Shown here piece after piece: positions 27,034 through 37,162 of a stretch of DNA of 64,000 bases (its first letter is position 1; every line of letters starts with the position of its first letter). Origin of the DNA: Synechococcus sp. RS9909 (lineage in GTDB: Bacteria; Cyanobacteriota; Cyanobacteriia; PCC-6307; Cyanobiaceae). The stretch spans positions 496,001-560,000 of the forward strand of contig NZ_CP047943.1 in assembly GCF_014279595.1 (NCBI RefSeq). The letters run 5' to 3'. Both the position numbers and the translations under genes were made by a program. Under the pieces are notes generated by a model. The model was not told the origin of the DNA. It made no database searches and saw only the letters and a program-made list of their open reading frames with translations.

Positions 27034-27591
27034 TCAAGCCCCTTGAAGGGTGGCTTCAATCCGCTTGGTAATCGCCTCGATGCTGCCCTGCGCTTCCACC
27101 GAGCAGAGCAGACCCTGTTGACGGTAGAAGTCGATCAGGGGTGCTGTTTTCTCCCGGTAGACCTCCAGCCGATGGCGGATCACGGCTTCGGTGTCATCGG
27201 CCCGGCCGCGCGCCAGCATGCGCTCGATCAGCACGGCATCATCGAGCTCGAGGAGTAGCACCGCTTCGAGGGGTTGTTGGAGTTCCGCCAGCAGCGGGGT
27301 GAGGGCTTCCGCCTGGGCCACCGTGCGAGGAAATCCGTCGAGCAGCCAACCGCCTGTGCTGAGGCGGCCGAGCTGGCCTTTCACGATCGCCAAAACCAGC
27401 GCATCACTCACCAGTTCGCCGCGGTTCATCACCGCTTCAGCTTCCTGTCCTAGGGCGGTTCCGGCGGCCACCTCCGAGCGCAGCAGATCGCCGGTGGAGA
27501 GATGCTGCATGCCATGGGCGGCACACAGTCGGGCCGCCTGGGTGCCCTTGCCGGCGCCGGGAGGGCCGAGGAAGAGGAGCCGTTGCTTCAT
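27034..27591 (-). CDS. adk: adenylate kinase
   Basis: Interconverts AMP plus ATP with two ADP. The 185-residue protein has the P-loop GPPGAGKGTQA at residues about 8-18, AMP-site TGDLLR, and WLLDGFPRTVAQA. The lid is the short form (ARGRADDTEAV) without zinc cysteines, which explains the length. It is placed after secY in the spc region, as in many bacteria. Confidence 0.97.
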   Translation of the reverse strand: MKQRLLFLGPPGAGKGTQAARLCAAHGMQHLSTGDLLRSEVAAGTALGQEAEAVMNRGELVSDALVLAIVKGQLGRLSTGGWLLDGFPRTVAQAEALTPLLAELQQPLEAVLLLELDDAVLIERMLARGRADDTEAVIRHRLEVYREKTAPLIDFYRQQGLLCSVEAQGSIEAITKRIEATLQGA

Positions 27592-27646
27592 GGTCGAGAC
27601 GAGAATTCTGGAAATGGATGCGGCTGCCTGGTGGGCCAGGCGGGGG

Positions 27647-28966
27647 TCACTGGCGCACGAGGCCTTCGTAACGCTGTGAGATCACATAGGTCTGCACCTG
27701 CTTGGCGGTGTCGATCGCCACGCCCACCAGGATCAGCAAGGACGTGGCCCCAAGGCCCTGGAAGGTGGTGACGCCCGTGGCCCTTTCGACGGCCGACGGA
27801 ATGATGGCCACCGCCCCAAGAAACAGACCACCCAGCAACGTGAGTCGGTTCTGGACGCCAGAGAGGTAAGCCGCCGTTGCGCTGCCGGGGCGTACGCCTG
27901 GAATGGCGACGCCTCCTTTCTTGAGGTTGCTGGCGATGTCGGTGGGATTGACGGTGAGTGAGGCGTAGAAATAGGCGAAGCCGAGGATCAGGGCGAAAAA
28001 GAGCAGGGCATAGGGCCAGGGATTGGCCGCGCTCGGATTGAGGGCACTGGCGGCTCTGATCAGGAGCGGGTTTTTGGTGACGTTGGCGATCGTGAGTGGC
28101 AGGAAGATCAGCGCGGAGGCAAAGATGATCGGCATCACGCCACCGGCATTGAGCTTCAGGGGCAGATAGCTCTGGCGACTGGGCAGCAGGGCTGTGCCAC
28201 CCACCTGGCGTTTGGCACTCACGATCGGCAGGCGTCGGGCTCCCTCCTGCACAAAGATGATCCCCACGATCGTGACCAGGAACACGAGCACCAGCACGAT
28301 GATGCCCACCACATCGTTGCGGTCACCGGTCTGCGCTTTCTCGATCGTGGCTCCGAGGGCCTGGGGCAGGGTGGCCACAATGTTGAGGAAGATCACCAGG
28401 GAGGCGCCCTGACCGATGCCCCGTTCGGTGATCACTTCGCTGAGCCACATCACCACCATCGAGCCTGTCACGAGCGCCAGGGCGGTCTGCACGACGAACA
28501 CGGTGTCGCTGAGACCCTCCACCGCGTACTGCCGCAGGATCATCGCGAACACGATGCTCTGGATCAGGCCCCAGCCCAGGGCCACATACCGGGTGATCTG
28601 AGCAATCTTGCGTCGGCCCGCTTCCCCCTCATTCTTCTGGAGATCCTCGAGTTGGGGCAGGGCTGCGGTGAGCAGTTGCAGGATGATCGAGGCATTGATG
28701 AAGGGCAGGATGCCCAGGGCGAAGACGCCCAGGGTCGAGATGCCGCCCCCGGTGAAGATGTCGAGGAAGCCGATCAACTGCCCTCCCTGCTGCAGAAACT
28801 GCTGGAAGGCGACCCGGTCGATGCCCGGCATGGGGATGTAGATCCCGAGGCGCACCAGCATGAGCAGGCCGAGCGTGGTGAGCACCCGGCTGCGCAATTC
28901 CCTGTTCTGCACCAGCTGGGTGATCACCTCTCCGGCGCTGGGATTGCGTCCCCGACTGACGAACAT
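27647..28966 (-). CDS. secY: protein translocase subunit SecY
   Basis: The channel-forming subunit of the Sec translocon, serving both plasma and thylakoid membranes in cyanobacteria. From the ATG at 28964-28966 (MFVSRGRNPSAGEVI) it has 439 residues and ten predicted helices; an in-frame ATG 33 bases upstream adds unrelated residues. Signatures include GIYIPMPGIDR, the plug region around GGGISTLGVFALGILPFINASII and EGARRLPIVSAKR in the cytosolic loop. A terminator-like hairpin separates it from rplO. Confidence 0.98.
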   Translation of the reverse strand: MFVSRGRNPSAGEVITQLVQNRELRSRVLTTLGLLMLVRLGIYIPMPGIDRVAFQQFLQQGGQLIGFLDIFTGGGISTLGVFALGILPFINASIILQLLTAALPQLEDLQKNEGEAGRRKIAQITRYVALGWGLIQSIVFAMILRQYAVEGLSDTVFVVQTALALVTGSMVVMWLSEVITERGIGQGASLVIFLNIVATLPQALGATIEKAQTGDRNDVVGIIVLVLVFLVTIVGIIFVQEGARRLPIVSAKRQVGGTALLPSRQSYLPLKLNAGGVMPIIFASALIFLPLTIANVTKNPLLIRAASALNPSAANPWPYALLFFALILGFAYFYASLTVNPTDIASNLKKGGVAIPGVRPGSATAAYLSGVQNRLTLLGGLFLGAVAIIPSAVERATGVTTFQGLGATSLLILVGVAIDTAKQVQTYVISQRYEGLVRQ

Positions 28967-28997
28967 GGATGAATGGATGTGGAGTGGGCTGAATGCC

Positions 28998-29034
28998 AAA
29001 AAGCCGTCCGCAGACCGTAGTTCCGCGGACGGCT
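28998..29034 (-). terminator. terminator-like hairpin between rplO and secY
   Basis: On the minus strand AGCCGTCCGC (29025-29034) and GCGGACGGCT (29002-29011) form a perfect ten-pair stem around a 13-base loop, followed by T residues at 28998-29001 that continue the T ending the stem. It sits 38 bases after the rplO stop and 32 bases before the secY ATG, inside the cluster. It fits an intrinsic terminator or attenuator that lowers expression of secY and downstream genes relative to ribosomal proteins. Confidence 0.7.
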
Positions 29035-29071
29035 CAGACCTTAGATCTGCACTGACGACTGCGGTGCGGCC

Positions 29072-29524
29072 TCAGTCGAGCAGTTCACAGCTGCCACCGG
29101 CGGCTTCGATCTTGGCGCGGGCGGAGGCGGTGAAGGCCGCAGCCTGCACGGTGAGTTTGGCCTTGAGTTCACCGTTGCCGAGGATCTTGAGGGGATGCTT
29201 CGGGCTGGTGACGATGCCGTCCTTGACCAGGGAGTCGAGGTTGACGGTGCTGCCGGCTTTGAGCTCGTTGAGGGCCGAGACATTCACCACCGTGAAGAAC
29301 TTGGGGTTCACCAAGGGGAAGTGCTTCAGCTTGGGCACCCGGCGGTAGAGGGGCATCTGGCCACCCTCAAAACCGGGACGGGTGGGACGACCGGAGCGGG
29401 ATTTCTGGCCACGCATGCCGAAGCCGCAGCTGGCGCCCTGGCCTGCGGCAATGCCACGGCCTTTGCGCAGTTTGCGGCGTCGCGCGCCTTTGTTGGCCTG
29501 GAGAGAGTCGAGTCGGAGGGTCAT
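29072..29524 (-). CDS. rplO: 50S ribosomal protein L15
   Basis: A 150-residue L15 with the Gly- and basic-rich N-terminus [20 protein letters not shown] and the globular C-terminus ending in [18 protein letters not shown]. It directly follows rpsE by six bases; rpmD (L30), found between them in E. coli, is absent as is usual for cyanobacteria. Confidence 0.98.
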   Translation of the reverse strand: MTLRLDSLQANKGARRRKLRKGRGIAAGQGASCGFGMRGQKSRSGRPTRPGFEGGQMPLYRRVPKLKHFPLVNPKFFTVVNVSALNELKAGSTVNLDSLVKDGIVTSPKHPLKILGNGELKAKLTVQAAAFTASARAKIEAAGGSCELLD

Positions 29525-29530
29525 CGGGAA

Positions 29531-30175
29531 TCAGGAATAGATCTGCTCGAGGGAGATCCCCCGTTCCTTGGCGGTCTCCTTGTGGGTGCGGAGCGCTTCG
29601 AGGGCCACCATGGCAGCCCGGGCGTTGTTGAGGGGGGTTTTGCTGCCGAGCCGTTTGGCCAGCACGTTTTTGATGCCAGCCAGTTCCAGCACCGTGCGGA
29701 TCGAGCCGCCCGCAATCACGCCGGTACCGGGAGCGGCGGGGCGGATCAGCACGCTGGCCGCACCATCGCGACCATTGGACAGGGTGGGGATGGAGTTGTG
29801 GCGGGTGAGGGGCACCTTGACCAGATGCTTCTTGCCGTCGGCCACGCCCTTGCGCACGGCACCGATCACATCACCGGCCTTGCCGACACCGACGCCCACC
29901 TGACCGCGCTCGTTGCCGACCACGACGATGGCGCGGAAACTCATTTTCTTACCGCCTTTCACGGTCTTGGAGACGCGGCGGATCTGCACAACGCGTTCTT
30001 GCCATTCGGAGTCACGCTCCTGGTTCCGGCGATCGCCGCGACGGCCGCCACCACGGCGGTCGCGGTCGCCCCGGCCACCACCACGGCGCTGCTCCTGCTG
30101 GCCTTCTGCCGCTGCAGGAACATCGGACGCCGCCGGGATGTCGTTGGGGTTGGTCTGGGGGGTTGATTCGGTCAT
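29531..30175 (-). CDS. rpsE: 30S ribosomal protein S5 with RG-rich N-terminal extension
   Basis: S5 of the 30S decoding region. Residues about 60-214 are the conserved S5 body ([60 protein letters not shown]). The first 60 residues are a disordered extension, first acidic-polar, then rich in Arg, Gly and Asp (about 30-55). Total length 214 exceeds the roughly 165 of E. coli. The extension may bind rRNA or partners. Confidence 0.97.
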   Translation of the reverse strand: MTESTPQTNPNDIPAASDVPAAAEGQQEQRRGGGRGDRDRRGGGRRGDRRNQERDSEWQERVVQIRRVSKTVKGGKKMSFRAIVVVGNERGQVGVGVGKAGDVIGAVRKGVADGKKHLVKVPLTRHNSIPTLSNGRDGAASVLIRPAAPGTGVIAGGSIRTVLELAGIKNVLAKRLGSKTPLNNARAAMVALEALRTHKETAKERGISLEQIYS

Positions 30176-30188
30176 GGTGAGAGCAGGG

Positions 30189-30557
30189 TCAGAAGTGCAG
30201 GCCCGCTTCCCGGGCGGCGTCGGCCAGGGCTTTCACCCGACCGTGATACAGGTTGCCGCCGCGATCGAAGACCACCTGTTGGATTCCTTTGGCGAGGGCA
30301 CGCTTGGCCACCAGCTCACCGACGGCAATGGAAGCATCGCAGCTGCTGCCATCGGCCTTGAGGCTGGTGCGCAGATCCTTGTCGAGCGTTGAAGCGGAGC
30401 AGAGGGTGCTCTGGGCCTCGTCGTCGATGACCTGGGCGTAGATGTGATTGTTGGAGCGGAACACCGCCAGCCGGGGACGATCGGCGGAACCGCTGAGATG
30501 ACGACGCAGGCGCCGGTGGCGCTTTTGCGTCTGCTGTTTGCGGGAGGAGGTTGACAT
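30189..30557 (-). CDS. rplR: 50S ribosomal protein L18
   Basis: A 122-residue 5S rRNA-binding L18 with [23 protein letters not shown] split by the family pattern and ending [26 protein letters not shown] in the expected way. It lies between rplF and rpsE. Confidence 0.97.
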   Translation of the reverse strand: MSTSSRKQQTQKRHRRLRRHLSGSADRPRLAVFRSNNHIYAQVIDDEAQSTLCSASTLDKDLRTSLKADGSSCDASIAVGELVAKRALAKGIQQVVFDRGGNLYHGRVKALADAAREAGLHF

Positions 30558-30590
30558 GGTGAGGGTTGCGGAAGGTGATCTGGCAGGGGC

Positions 30591-31130
30591 TTATTTCTTG
30601 CCCGACTTACCGGCCTTGCGCAGGATGCGCTCGCCCGCATATTTGATGCCCTTGCCCTTGTAAGGCTCGGGTGGACGGATGGCGCGAATCTTGGCGGCCT
30701 CGTTGCCCACCAGCTCCTTGTCGCTGCCGGACACGGTGACGTTGGTGTTGTTCTCCACCGCAAACGTGATGCCTTCGGGCGGAACCATCTCGATCGGATG
30801 GCTGTAGCCGGCGCTGACCACGAGGGTTTTGCCTTTCACCTGGGCGCGGTTACCCACGCCGACGATCTCCAGCTTTTTCGTGAAGCCGGTGCTCACGCCC
30901 TCGACCATGTTGGCCACCAGGGTGCGACAGAGGCCATGCCGTTCCCGTGACTTGCGCTTCTCGCTGCTGGGAGCCACAACCAGGGTGTTCTCTACCTGGC
31001 TGATGGTCACACCATCGGGCAGGGTGCGTTTGAGTTCGCCCTTCGGGCCCTTCACGGTGACGGCGAGTCCATCGAGGCTCACGCTCACCTTGTCGGGAAT
31101 GGGGATGGGGGATTTACCGATACGAGACAT
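30591..31130 (-). CDS. rplF: 50S ribosomal protein L6
   Basis: A 179-residue L6 near the factor-binding site. It starts [19 protein letters not shown] and has the C-terminal motif [20 protein letters not shown] that is diagnostic. It follows rpsH by 15 bases. Confidence 0.98.
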   Translation of the reverse strand: MSRIGKSPIPIPDKVSVSLDGLAVTVKGPKGELKRTLPDGVTISQVENTLVVAPSSEKRKSRERHGLCRTLVANMVEGVSTGFTKKLEIVGVGNRAQVKGKTLVVSAGYSHPIEMVPPEGITFAVENNTNVTVSGSDKELVGNEAAKIRAIRPPEPYKGKGIKYAGERILRKAGKSGKK

Positions 31131-31145
31131 AGTTCTGGCTCCGGA

Positions 31146-31547
31146 TCAATAGACGTAGCAGAGCACTTCACCGCCCACACCCTGTTTACGGGCATCGCGG
31201 TCGCTCATCACACCTTTGGAGGTGGAGATGATCGCCACCCCAAGGCCACCGAGCACCTTGGGCAGGCCTCGGGTGTTCTTGTAGATGCGTAGACCAGGCT
31301 TGCTGACGCGCTGCATGGAGCGAATCGTGGGCTGGCGGTGCTTGCCGCTGTACTTGAGTTCAAGGACGAGATGGGTTTGAACACCCTCGCCTTCCTCACT
31401 GATTTCAGCGATGAAGCCTTCCTGTTGCAACACCTTGGCGATGCTGCGGGACATCCGGGAGGCCGGAACTTTGGTGGATTGGTGACGCTTCTCACTCGCA
31501 TTGCGAATGCGAGTGAGCATGTCGGAAATAGGGTCGTGGTTGGCCAT
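31146..31547 (-). CDS. rpsH: 30S ribosomal protein S8
   Basis: A 133-residue S8 that organises the 16S central domain. It begins [17 protein letters not shown] and ends with [20 protein letters not shown] and CYVY, both typical. It follows rplE by 18 bases; rpsN, between them in many bacteria, is not here. Confidence 0.98.
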   Translation of the reverse strand: MANHDPISDMLTRIRNASEKRHQSTKVPASRMSRSIAKVLQQEGFIAEISEEGEGVQTHLVLELKYSGKHRQPTIRSMQRVSKPGLRIYKNTRGLPKVLGGLGVAIISTSKGVMSDRDARKQGVGGEVLCYVY

Positions 31548-31565
31548 GGTGGGTCCGAGGGGGGC

Positions 31566-32105
31566 TCAGTTGCTGCGGAATGGCATTCCCATCTCGCGGA
31601 GGAGGGCCCGGCCCTCTTCATCCGTGCGGGCAGTGGTCACGATGGTGATGTCCATGCCCCTGATGGCGTCGATCTTGTCGAAGGAGATCTCCGGGAAGAT
31701 GATCTGTTCCCTCACCCCCAGGGTGTAATTGCCACGTCCGTCGAAACTCTTGGGGCTGACGCCGCGGAAGTCGCGGATCCGGGGCAGCGCCAGGTTGATC
31801 AGACGCTCCAGGAAGGCATACATCCGTTCACCGCGCAGGGTCACAGCACAGCCGATCGGCATGCCCTGGCGGATCTTGAAACCGGCGATCGCTTTCTTGG
31901 CACGGGTGACCACCACTTTCTGGCCGGTGATCTGTGCCAATTCGCTCACCGAAGCTTCGAGGGCCTTGGCGTTCTGGGCGGCTTCGCCGAGTCCCCGGTT
32001 GACGGTGACCTTCACCACCTTGGGAACTTCATGGATGTTGGAGAGACTCAGATCCTTCAGCAATTTGGGCTGAATGGTCTCCCGGTAGCGCTGTTTGAGT
32101 GACAT
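31566..32105 (-). CDS. rplE: 50S ribosomal protein L5
   Basis: A 179-residue 5S rRNA-binding L5 with [38 protein letters not shown] and [21 protein letters not shown] small hairpin (CTTCTG-8-CAGAAG, 32122-32141) lies in the 49-base gap upstream after rplX. Confidence 0.98.
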   Translation of the reverse strand: MSLKQRYRETIQPKLLKDLSLSNIHEVPKVVKVTVNRGLGEAAQNAKALEASVSELAQITGQKVVVTRAKKAIAGFKIRQGMPIGCAVTLRGERMYAFLERLINLALPRIRDFRGVSPKSFDGRGNYTLGVREQIIFPEISFDKIDAIRGMDITIVTTARTDEEGRALLREMGMPFRSN

Positions 32106-32154
32106 GGCTGGGGATAGGGGACTTCTGGGCTTGGTCAGAAGACGGGACGGGTGA

Positions 32155-32511
32155 TCAATCGATCACTTCGCCGGTTTTCTTGAGACGACGTTTTTTGGTG
32201 CCGTCTTTTTCGGTCACCATCTCGACACGGCTGGCGACCTTCTGGCTGGTGGAATACAGCATCACGTTGGAGGCGTGCAGAGACGCTTCTTCCGTGACGA
32301 TCCGGCCAGACTCACCCTCCTGGGTGGGTTTGACGTGACGGGTGCGCAGGTTGATGCCCTGGACCACGACACGGTTTTCATAGGGCAGGGTGCGGAGCAC
32401 TTCACCTGTTTTGCCCTTGTCCTTGCCGGAGATCACCTGCACGGTGTCGCCTTTGCGCAGCCGCATCTTGATGCGCTGGCTGCTGCTGGATTTGGGAGTT
32501 GCTGTTGCCAT
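32155..32511 (-). CDS. rplX: 50S ribosomal protein L24
   Basis: A 118-residue assembly-initiator L24 with the KOW motif [20 protein letters not shown] and [18 protein letters not shown]. It starts one base after the rplN stop. Confidence 0.98.
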   Translation of the reverse strand: MATATPKSSSSQRIKMRLRKGDTVQVISGKDKGKTGEVLRTLPYENRVVVQGINLRTRHVKPTQEGESGRIVTEEASLHASNVMLYSTSQKVASRVEMVTEKDGTKKRRLKKTGEVID

Positions 32512-32512
32512 C

Positions 32513-32878
32513 TCAGATCACCTCCGGGGCGAGGGAGACGATTTTGGTGAAGTTGCGCTCGCGCAGCTCACGCGCCACAGGACCGAAGACGCGGGTTCCG
32601 CGAGGATTGTTGTCGGCGTTAATGATCACCGCTGCGTTGTCATCGAAACGGATCGAGTTGCCCGTGTCGCGACGCAGGGTGGCTTTGGTGCGCACCACCA
32701 CAGCCTTGACCACATCCGACTTTTTCACGCCCATGTTGGGCATGGCGTCCTTGACGGCGGCCACGATCACATCGCCCACGTGGGCGTAGCGACGGTTGCT
32801 GCCCAGAACGCGGATGCACTGGATGCGTTTGGCGCCACTGTTGTCAGCGACGGTGAGGAATGTTTCCTGCTGAATCAC
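32513..32878 (-). CDS. rplN: 50S ribosomal protein L14
   Basis: A 121-residue L14 of the subunit interface with [20 protein letters not shown] and the C-terminal [23 protein letters not shown] split over the family signature. Its ATG overlaps the rpsQ stop by four bases. Confidence 0.98.
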   Translation of the reverse strand: MIQQETFLTVADNSGAKRIQCIRVLGSNRRYAHVGDVIVAAVKDAMPNMGVKKSDVVKAVVVRTKATLRRDTGNSIRFDDNAAVIINADNNPRGTRVFGPVARELRERNFTKIVSLAPEVI

Positions 32879-33195
32879 TTCGACACCTCCTCTTGGGCGG
32901 CTTCGGCCCTGGCGGCACTGGCTTCGGCCTTGGCGGCTTCCGTTTCCGCCTTGGCACTGTGGCTGAGCACTTCGGCGATGGCCCAGCGCTTGTGGCGACT
33001 GAGCGGGCGGGTCTCGGTGATCCGAACCCGGTCGCCGACGCGACAGCTGTTGTCTTCGTCGTGAGCCTTGTAACGGGTGGTGCGGCTCACCGTCTTCTTG
33101 TAGATGGGATGGGGGAAGCGGTTCTCCACCGCCACCACCACCGTTTTGTCCATCTTGTCGCTGACGACGGTGCCGACCCTTTCCTTGGTTGCCAT
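32875..33195 (-). CDS. rpsQ: 30S ribosomal protein S17 with Ala-Glu C-terminal tail
   Basis: S17 body occupies residues about 1-80 ([40 protein letters not shown]). It continues into a helical tail of about 25 residues rich in Ala, Glu and Lys, making 106 residues against about 84 in E. coli. The tail may be a coiled or disordered extension. It overlaps rplN by four bases. Confidence 0.97.
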   Translation of the reverse strand: MATKERVGTVVSDKMDKTVVVAVENRFPHPIYKKTVSRTTRYKAHDEDNSCRVGDRVRITETRPLSRHKRWAIAEVLSHSAKAETEAAKAEASAARAEAAQEEVSK

Positions 33196-33215
33196 GTCTG
33201 GTTCTCCTTAGGGGA

Positions 33216-33425
33216 TCAGGAAGCGGCGGAGCGCTGGCGCTCCGCTTGCACCGTCAACAACTGGGCCAGCTTGATGCGGCTTTCCTTGAAACGGTGCGTG
33301 TTGGTCAGCTGGCGCGTGGCTTGCTGAAAGCGCAGGTCGAACAGCTCGCGGCGCAGGCCATTGATCTGTTCGGTGATGTCTGCGTCGGTGAGCTGGCGCA
33401 GCTCGGATGCATTAGGGCGTGCCAT
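33216..33425 (-). CDS. rpmC: 50S ribosomal protein L29
   Basis: A 69-residue L29 at the exit-tunnel rim, with two helices and the signature [19 protein letters not shown]. It starts two bases after the rplP stop. Confidence 0.97.
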   Translation of the reverse strand: MARPNASELRQLTDADITEQINGLRRELFDLRFQQATRQLTNTHRFKESRIKLAQLLTVQAERQRSAAS

Positions 33426-33427
33426 CG

Positions 33428-33904
33428 TCAGGCCTCCACGGTTGCGCTGGACGCAGCCTTGGCATCACTGCCTGAGGCGGCGCTCTCCTGGTCGTCCAGG
33501 GAGATGAACTTGGTTTTCACGGGCAGCTTGTATTGCGCCAGGCGCATGGCTTCCCGGGCGATGGATTCGGTGATTTCCGCACCACCCATTTCAAACAGCA
33601 CCCGCCCCGGCTTGATCACAGCCACCCAGAATTCCGGGTTGCCCTTACCGGAGCCCATGCGGGTTTCGGCGGGGCGCATCGTGATCGGTTTGTCGGGGAA
33701 GATCCGGATCCAGATCTTGCCGCCACGCTTGACGTGGCGGGTCATGGCGCGACGACTGGCCTCGATCTGGCGCGAGGTGATCCAGCCGCACTCCTGGGCC
33801 TGCAGTGCGAACTGACCGAAGGCAATCGTGTTGCCTCGGGTGGCGACGCCGCGCATGCGGCCGCGCTGCTGCTTGCGGAATTTGACGCGTTTTGGACTCA
33901 GCAT
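33428..33904 (-). CDS. rplP: 50S ribosomal protein L16
   Basis: A 158-residue L16 at the A-site tRNA elbow. It begins [19 protein letters not shown] and has [20 protein letters not shown]. The C-terminus is about 20 residues longer than E. coli and ends in an Ala/Ser-rich tail. Confidence 0.98.
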   Translation of the reverse strand: MLSPKRVKFRKQQRGRMRGVATRGNTIAFGQFALQAQECGWITSRQIEASRRAMTRHVKRGGKIWIRIFPDKPITMRPAETRMGSGKGNPEFWVAVIKPGRVLFEMGGAEITESIAREAMRLAQYKLPVKTKFISLDDQESAASGSDAKAASSATVEA

Positions 33905-33920
33905 GGTTCAGGCCTCCTGT

Positions 33921-34652
33921 TCAACCCTCGTTGGAGCGGTCTTCGAACTGTTGGGGCCTGCGACCGGCCCGCCGCCGTGGGGTTGCGCCCACCGGCAGTT
34001 GCTGACGGGCTTCATCCCCCAGCACTTCCCCTTTGAAGACCCACACCTTGATGCCCAGCACCCCATAGGTGGTGCTGGCCACTTTGGTGGCGTAGTCGAT
34101 GTCGGCACGCAGGGTGTGCAGCGGCACGCGCCCTTCACGCGTCCACTCGGTCCGGGCGATTTCGGCGCCGTTCAGGCGACCGCTCACCTGAATTTTCAGG
34201 CCGAGCACGCCAGCCCGTTGCGCCCGCTGCACCGCCATGCGGATGGTGCGGCGGAAGGCCACGCGCTTCTCCAGTTGCTGGGCGATGTACTCGGCCAGCA
34301 GGAAGGCGTCGGCGTCCACACGCTCCACTTCCACCACGTTGATCCGCACCTGACGGCTCAGATCACCCACGGTTTTCTGGATGCCGCTGCGCAGCTCCTC
34401 GATGCCGCTGCCCTGGCGGCCCACCAGCACGCCAGGGCGTGCGGTTTTCAGTTCCACTTCGAGCTGGTCGGCTTTGCGGGCGATCAGCACTTCGCTGATG
34501 CCGGCGGCGCCGTACTTCTTGTGGATGAACTTGCGAATCCGATCATCTTCTTGAAGAAGGGTCGGATAATTGCGGCTGGAGGCGTACCAGCGTGACCGGT
34601 GCTCCTGGGTGATCCCCAGGCGTAAGCCGGTTGGATGGATTTTGTGTCCCAT
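33921..34652 (-). CDS. rpsC: 30S ribosomal protein S3
   Basis: A 243-residue S3 at the mRNA entry. It starts [20 protein letters not shown] and includes the KH domain ([16 protein letters not shown]) and [19 protein letters not shown]. The last 30 residues are a variable basic tail. It lies 16 bases upstream of rplP. Confidence 0.98.
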   Translation of the reverse strand: MGHKIHPTGLRLGITQEHRSRWYASSRNYPTLLQEDDRIRKFIHKKYGAAGISEVLIARKADQLEVELKTARPGVLVGRQGSGIEELRSGIQKTVGDLSRQVRINVVEVERVDADAFLLAEYIAQQLEKRVAFRRTIRMAVQRAQRAGVLGLKIQVSGRLNGAEIARTEWTREGRVPLHTLRADIDYATKVASTTYGVLGIKVWVFKGEVLGDEARQQLPVGATPRRRAGRRPQQFEDRSNEG

Positions 34653-34671
34653 CAGTCGGTGTGCTCGGGGG

Positions 34672-35037
34672 TCAGGAGTCGGTCGGAGCTGCCACAGCGA
34701 TGCTGATGTGGCAGGTCTGCTTCTTGATCGCGTAGGCGCGACCCTGGGCGCGGGGCCGATACCGCTTCATGGACGGGCCCATGTCGGCGCTCGCCTGGGC
34801 GATCACCAGCGTGGAGGGGTCCAGGCCCAGGTTGTGCTCGGCGTTGGCGACCGCCGACCGCAGCACCTTGGTGATCGGGCCGGTGGAGCGGTAGGGCATG
34901 AACTCGAGCATGATCAGCGCGTCGCGATAGCTGCGACCGCGGATCTGATCGAGGACACGGCGCACCTTGGACACCGAACCGCGGATGAAGCGGCCATGGG
35001 CCCGGGCGGTGGGAGCCGTTGGGGATGACGTTGTCAT
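34672..35037 (-). CDS. rplV: 50S ribosomal protein L22
   Basis: L22 lines the exit tunnel with its long beta hairpin. The ATG at 35035-35037 ([20 protein letters not shown]) gives 121 residues; the frame is open 60 bases further, but that would run into the rpsS stop region and lacks similarity. Core motifs: [17 protein letters not shown] and [18 protein letters not shown]. Confidence 0.96.
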   Translation of the reverse strand: MTTSSPTAPTARAHGRFIRGSVSKVRRVLDQIRGRSYRDALIMLEFMPYRSTGPITKVLRSAVANAEHNLGLDPSTLVIAQASADMGPSMKRYRPRAQGRAYAIKKQTCHISIAVAAPTDS

Positions 35038-35041
35038 GGTC

Positions 35042-35317
35042 TCAGCGGCCTCCTTTCTTGTCTTTGATGTGGCCCTTGAAGGTGCGGGTGGGGGCAAATT
35101 CCCCCAGCTTGTGACCCACCATCTGCTCGGTCACGAAAACCGGCACGTGGGTTTTGCCGTTGTGAACGGCAATGGTGTGGCCGATCATCATCGGCAGGAT
35201 CGTGGAGGCCCGAGACCACGTTTTGATCACCGACTTGTCGTCGGCGGCATTTTGCTTTTCAACCTTGCGAAGCAGGCTGTCGGCGATGAAAGGGCCTTTT
35301 TTGAGTGAACGTCCCAT
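35042..35317 (-). CDS. rpsS: 30S ribosomal protein S19
   Basis: A 91-residue S19 of the 30S head with [20 protein letters not shown] and [20 protein letters not shown]. It is four bases upstream of the rplV start. Confidence 0.98.
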   Translation of the reverse strand: MGRSLKKGPFIADSLLRKVEKQNAADDKSVIKTWSRASTILPMMIGHTIAVHNGKTHVPVFVTEQMVGHKLGEFAPTRTFKGHIKDKKGGR

Positions 35318-35352
35318 GGCGGGTTAGGCGAACGGCAAAACGGTGATGTGCA

Positions 35353-36216
35353 TCAGGAGTCGCGTCCGCCACGGCTCCGCTTGGACGTCTTGCGACGCTT
35401 CCGGAGGACGAACTTGTTACTCGGCTTGTTCCGCTTGCGGGTCTTGAGACCAAGAGCGGGTTTGCCCCAGGGGGTCACCGGGCCGGAACGGCCGATCGGG
35501 GCCCGGCCTTCACCACCACCGTGGGGGTGGTCGCAAGGGTTCATCACACTGCCGCGCACCTGGGGACGACGACCCAGCCAGCGACGACGACCGGCCTTGC
35601 CCAGGCTGGTGTTGCGGATCTCCGAGTTGCCCACTTCGCCGAGGGTGGCGTAGCACTCCCGTCGGACCAGCCGAACCTCGGTGGATGGCAGTTTGAGAGC
35701 GACATAGTCGCCTTCCTTGGCCATCACCTGGGCACTGGCGCCAGCGGTTCGCACCATCTGGCCACCGCGACCGGCATAGAGCTCGACGCAGTGCACGCTG
35801 GAACCGAGGGGAACCGCCGAAAGCGGCATGGCGTTGCCGTTCTCGATCGGTGCTTCCGGACCGGAGACCACGGTCTGGCCCACGGTCACACCCGCCGGAG
35901 CAAGGATGTAGCGCTTCTCGCCGTCGGCGTAGAAGAGCAGAGCCAACCGCGCATTCCGGTGGGGGTCGTAATGGATGGCGGCCACCTTGGCGGGCACGCC
36001 GTGCTTGTTGCGCCGGAAATCGACGGTGCGATAGAGGCGCTTGTGACCGCCGCCGCGATGACGGCAGGTGATCACACCGCGGTTGTTGCGACCCTTGCGG
36101 CGGTGCTTGGACACCACCAGGGACCGTTCCGGCTTGCGGCCGGTGACTTCACTGAAGTCGGTGACGACCCGGGTGCGGGTTCCGGGCGTATAGGGGCGGA
36201 AAGTACGAATTGCCAT
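35353..36216 (-). CDS. rplB: 50S ribosomal protein L2
   Basis: A 287-residue L2 needed for subunit joining and peptidyl transfer. It contains [20 protein letters not shown] and the C-terminal [20 protein letters not shown] loop whose His is important in the family. It lies 15 bases after rplW. Confidence 0.99.
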   Translation of the reverse strand: MAIRTFRPYTPGTRTRVVTDFSEVTGRKPERSLVVSKHRRKGRNNRGVITCRHRGGGHKRLYRTVDFRRNKHGVPAKVAAIHYDPHRNARLALLFYADGEKRYILAPAGVTVGQTVVSGPEAPIENGNAMPLSAVPLGSSVHCVELYAGRGGQMVRTAGASAQVMAKEGDYVALKLPSTEVRLVRRECYATLGEVGNSEIRNTSLGKAGRRRWLGRRPQVRGSVMNPCDHPHGGGEGRAPIGRSGPVTPWGKPALGLKTRKRNKPSNKFVLRKRRKTSKRSRGGRDS

Positions 36217-36231
36217 GACGTTTCAGACCCC

Positions 36232-36534
36232 TCAGGACTCAGGGAAGAGTTGGATGGAGTTGCCCTCGGCCAGGCGCACCACCGCCTTCTTCACCTGGGC
36301 GCGTTTGCCGGCGAAGCGACCAACGCGGCGACTGCGGCGAGGCGGATTCATGGTGCTGATGCCGGTGACCTTCACATCGAAGAGCTGCTCAATCGCAGCT
36401 TTGATGTCGGGCTTGGCCGCACGGTGATCCACCTCAAAGGTGTACTGGTTTAGTTCCAGGGCACGGGTGGCTTTTTCAGTGATCAGCGGGCGGCGAATCA
36501 CATCGGCCAGACGTTCGGTGAAGCGCTCAGTCAT
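36232..36534 (-). CDS. rplW: 50S ribosomal protein L23
   Basis: L23 at the tunnel exit, docking site for trigger factor and SRP. The ATG at 36532-36534 ([20 protein letters not shown]) gives 100 residues and overlaps the rplD stop by eight bases; an in-frame start 39 bases upstream is less likely. Signature: [18 protein letters not shown]. Confidence 0.97.
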   Translation of the reverse strand: MTERFTERLADVIRRPLITEKATRALELNQYTFEVDHRAAKPDIKAAIEQLFDVKVTGISTMNPPRRSRRVGRFAGKRAQVKKAVVRLAEGNSIQLFPES

Positions 36535-37162
36535 CGCCGTAGACCTCCTGAATCGTTGCGAGAGCGTCTTCACCCACCACCAACGCCTGGGCGTTGAGGA
36601 GATCGAAGACGTTGAGTTGGTCGGCGGCGATCAGCTTCACCTTGTCGAGGTTGCGCACCGAGCGGCGCACGACCTCGGAGGGGTTCGAGAGGATGATCAA
36701 CACCTTGCTGTCGGCGGCAATGCCGAGACGACCCAGGGCATCGCTGATCTCTCGGGTCTTCGGCACGTCGAGGGAAGCGCCGAAATCCTTCACCACGGTG
36801 ATGGCCTCAAAGCGCGCCATCAGGGCTGTGCGCAGGGCCAGGCGCCGCTCCTTGCGGTTCATCGCCAGGTTGTAGCTGCGAGGCTTCGGACCGAAGACAA
36901 TGCCACCACCGGGGCGCAGGGGGGTGCGAATCGAACCCTGACGAGCGCGACCGGTGCCTTTCTGCTTGTAGGGCTTGCGACCACCACCGCGAACTTCCGC
37001 TCGCGTGAGGGTGCTGGCGGTGCCCTGACGCATGTGGGCCTGCTGGCGCAGGACGGCGCGGTGCATCAAATCGGTGGCAGTGGACTCTTTTGCCACCTTC
37101 AGGTCGAGGCTCGCCTTGCCGGCGTCCTTGCCCTGCCAGTCACGGACAACACATGTGGCCAT
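36527..37162 (-). CDS. rplD: 50S ribosomal protein L4
   Basis: A 211-residue L4 with the tunnel-lining loop [20 protein letters not shown] and the helical body. The ATG at 37160-37162 overlaps the rplC TGA by one base (TGATG); a GTG directly before it is possible. In E. coli L4 represses its own operon by binding the leader; no matching leader is proven here. Confidence 0.98.
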   Translation of the reverse strand: MATCVVRDWQGKDAGKASLDLKVAKESTATDLMHRAVLRQQAHMRQGTASTLTRAEVRGGGRKPYKQKGTGRARQGSIRTPLRPGGGIVFGPKPRSYNLAMNRKERRLALRTALMARFEAITVVKDFGASLDVPKTREISDALGRLGIAADSKVLIILSNPSEVVRRSVRNLDKVKLIAADQLNVFDLLNAQALVVGEDALATIQEVYGDD

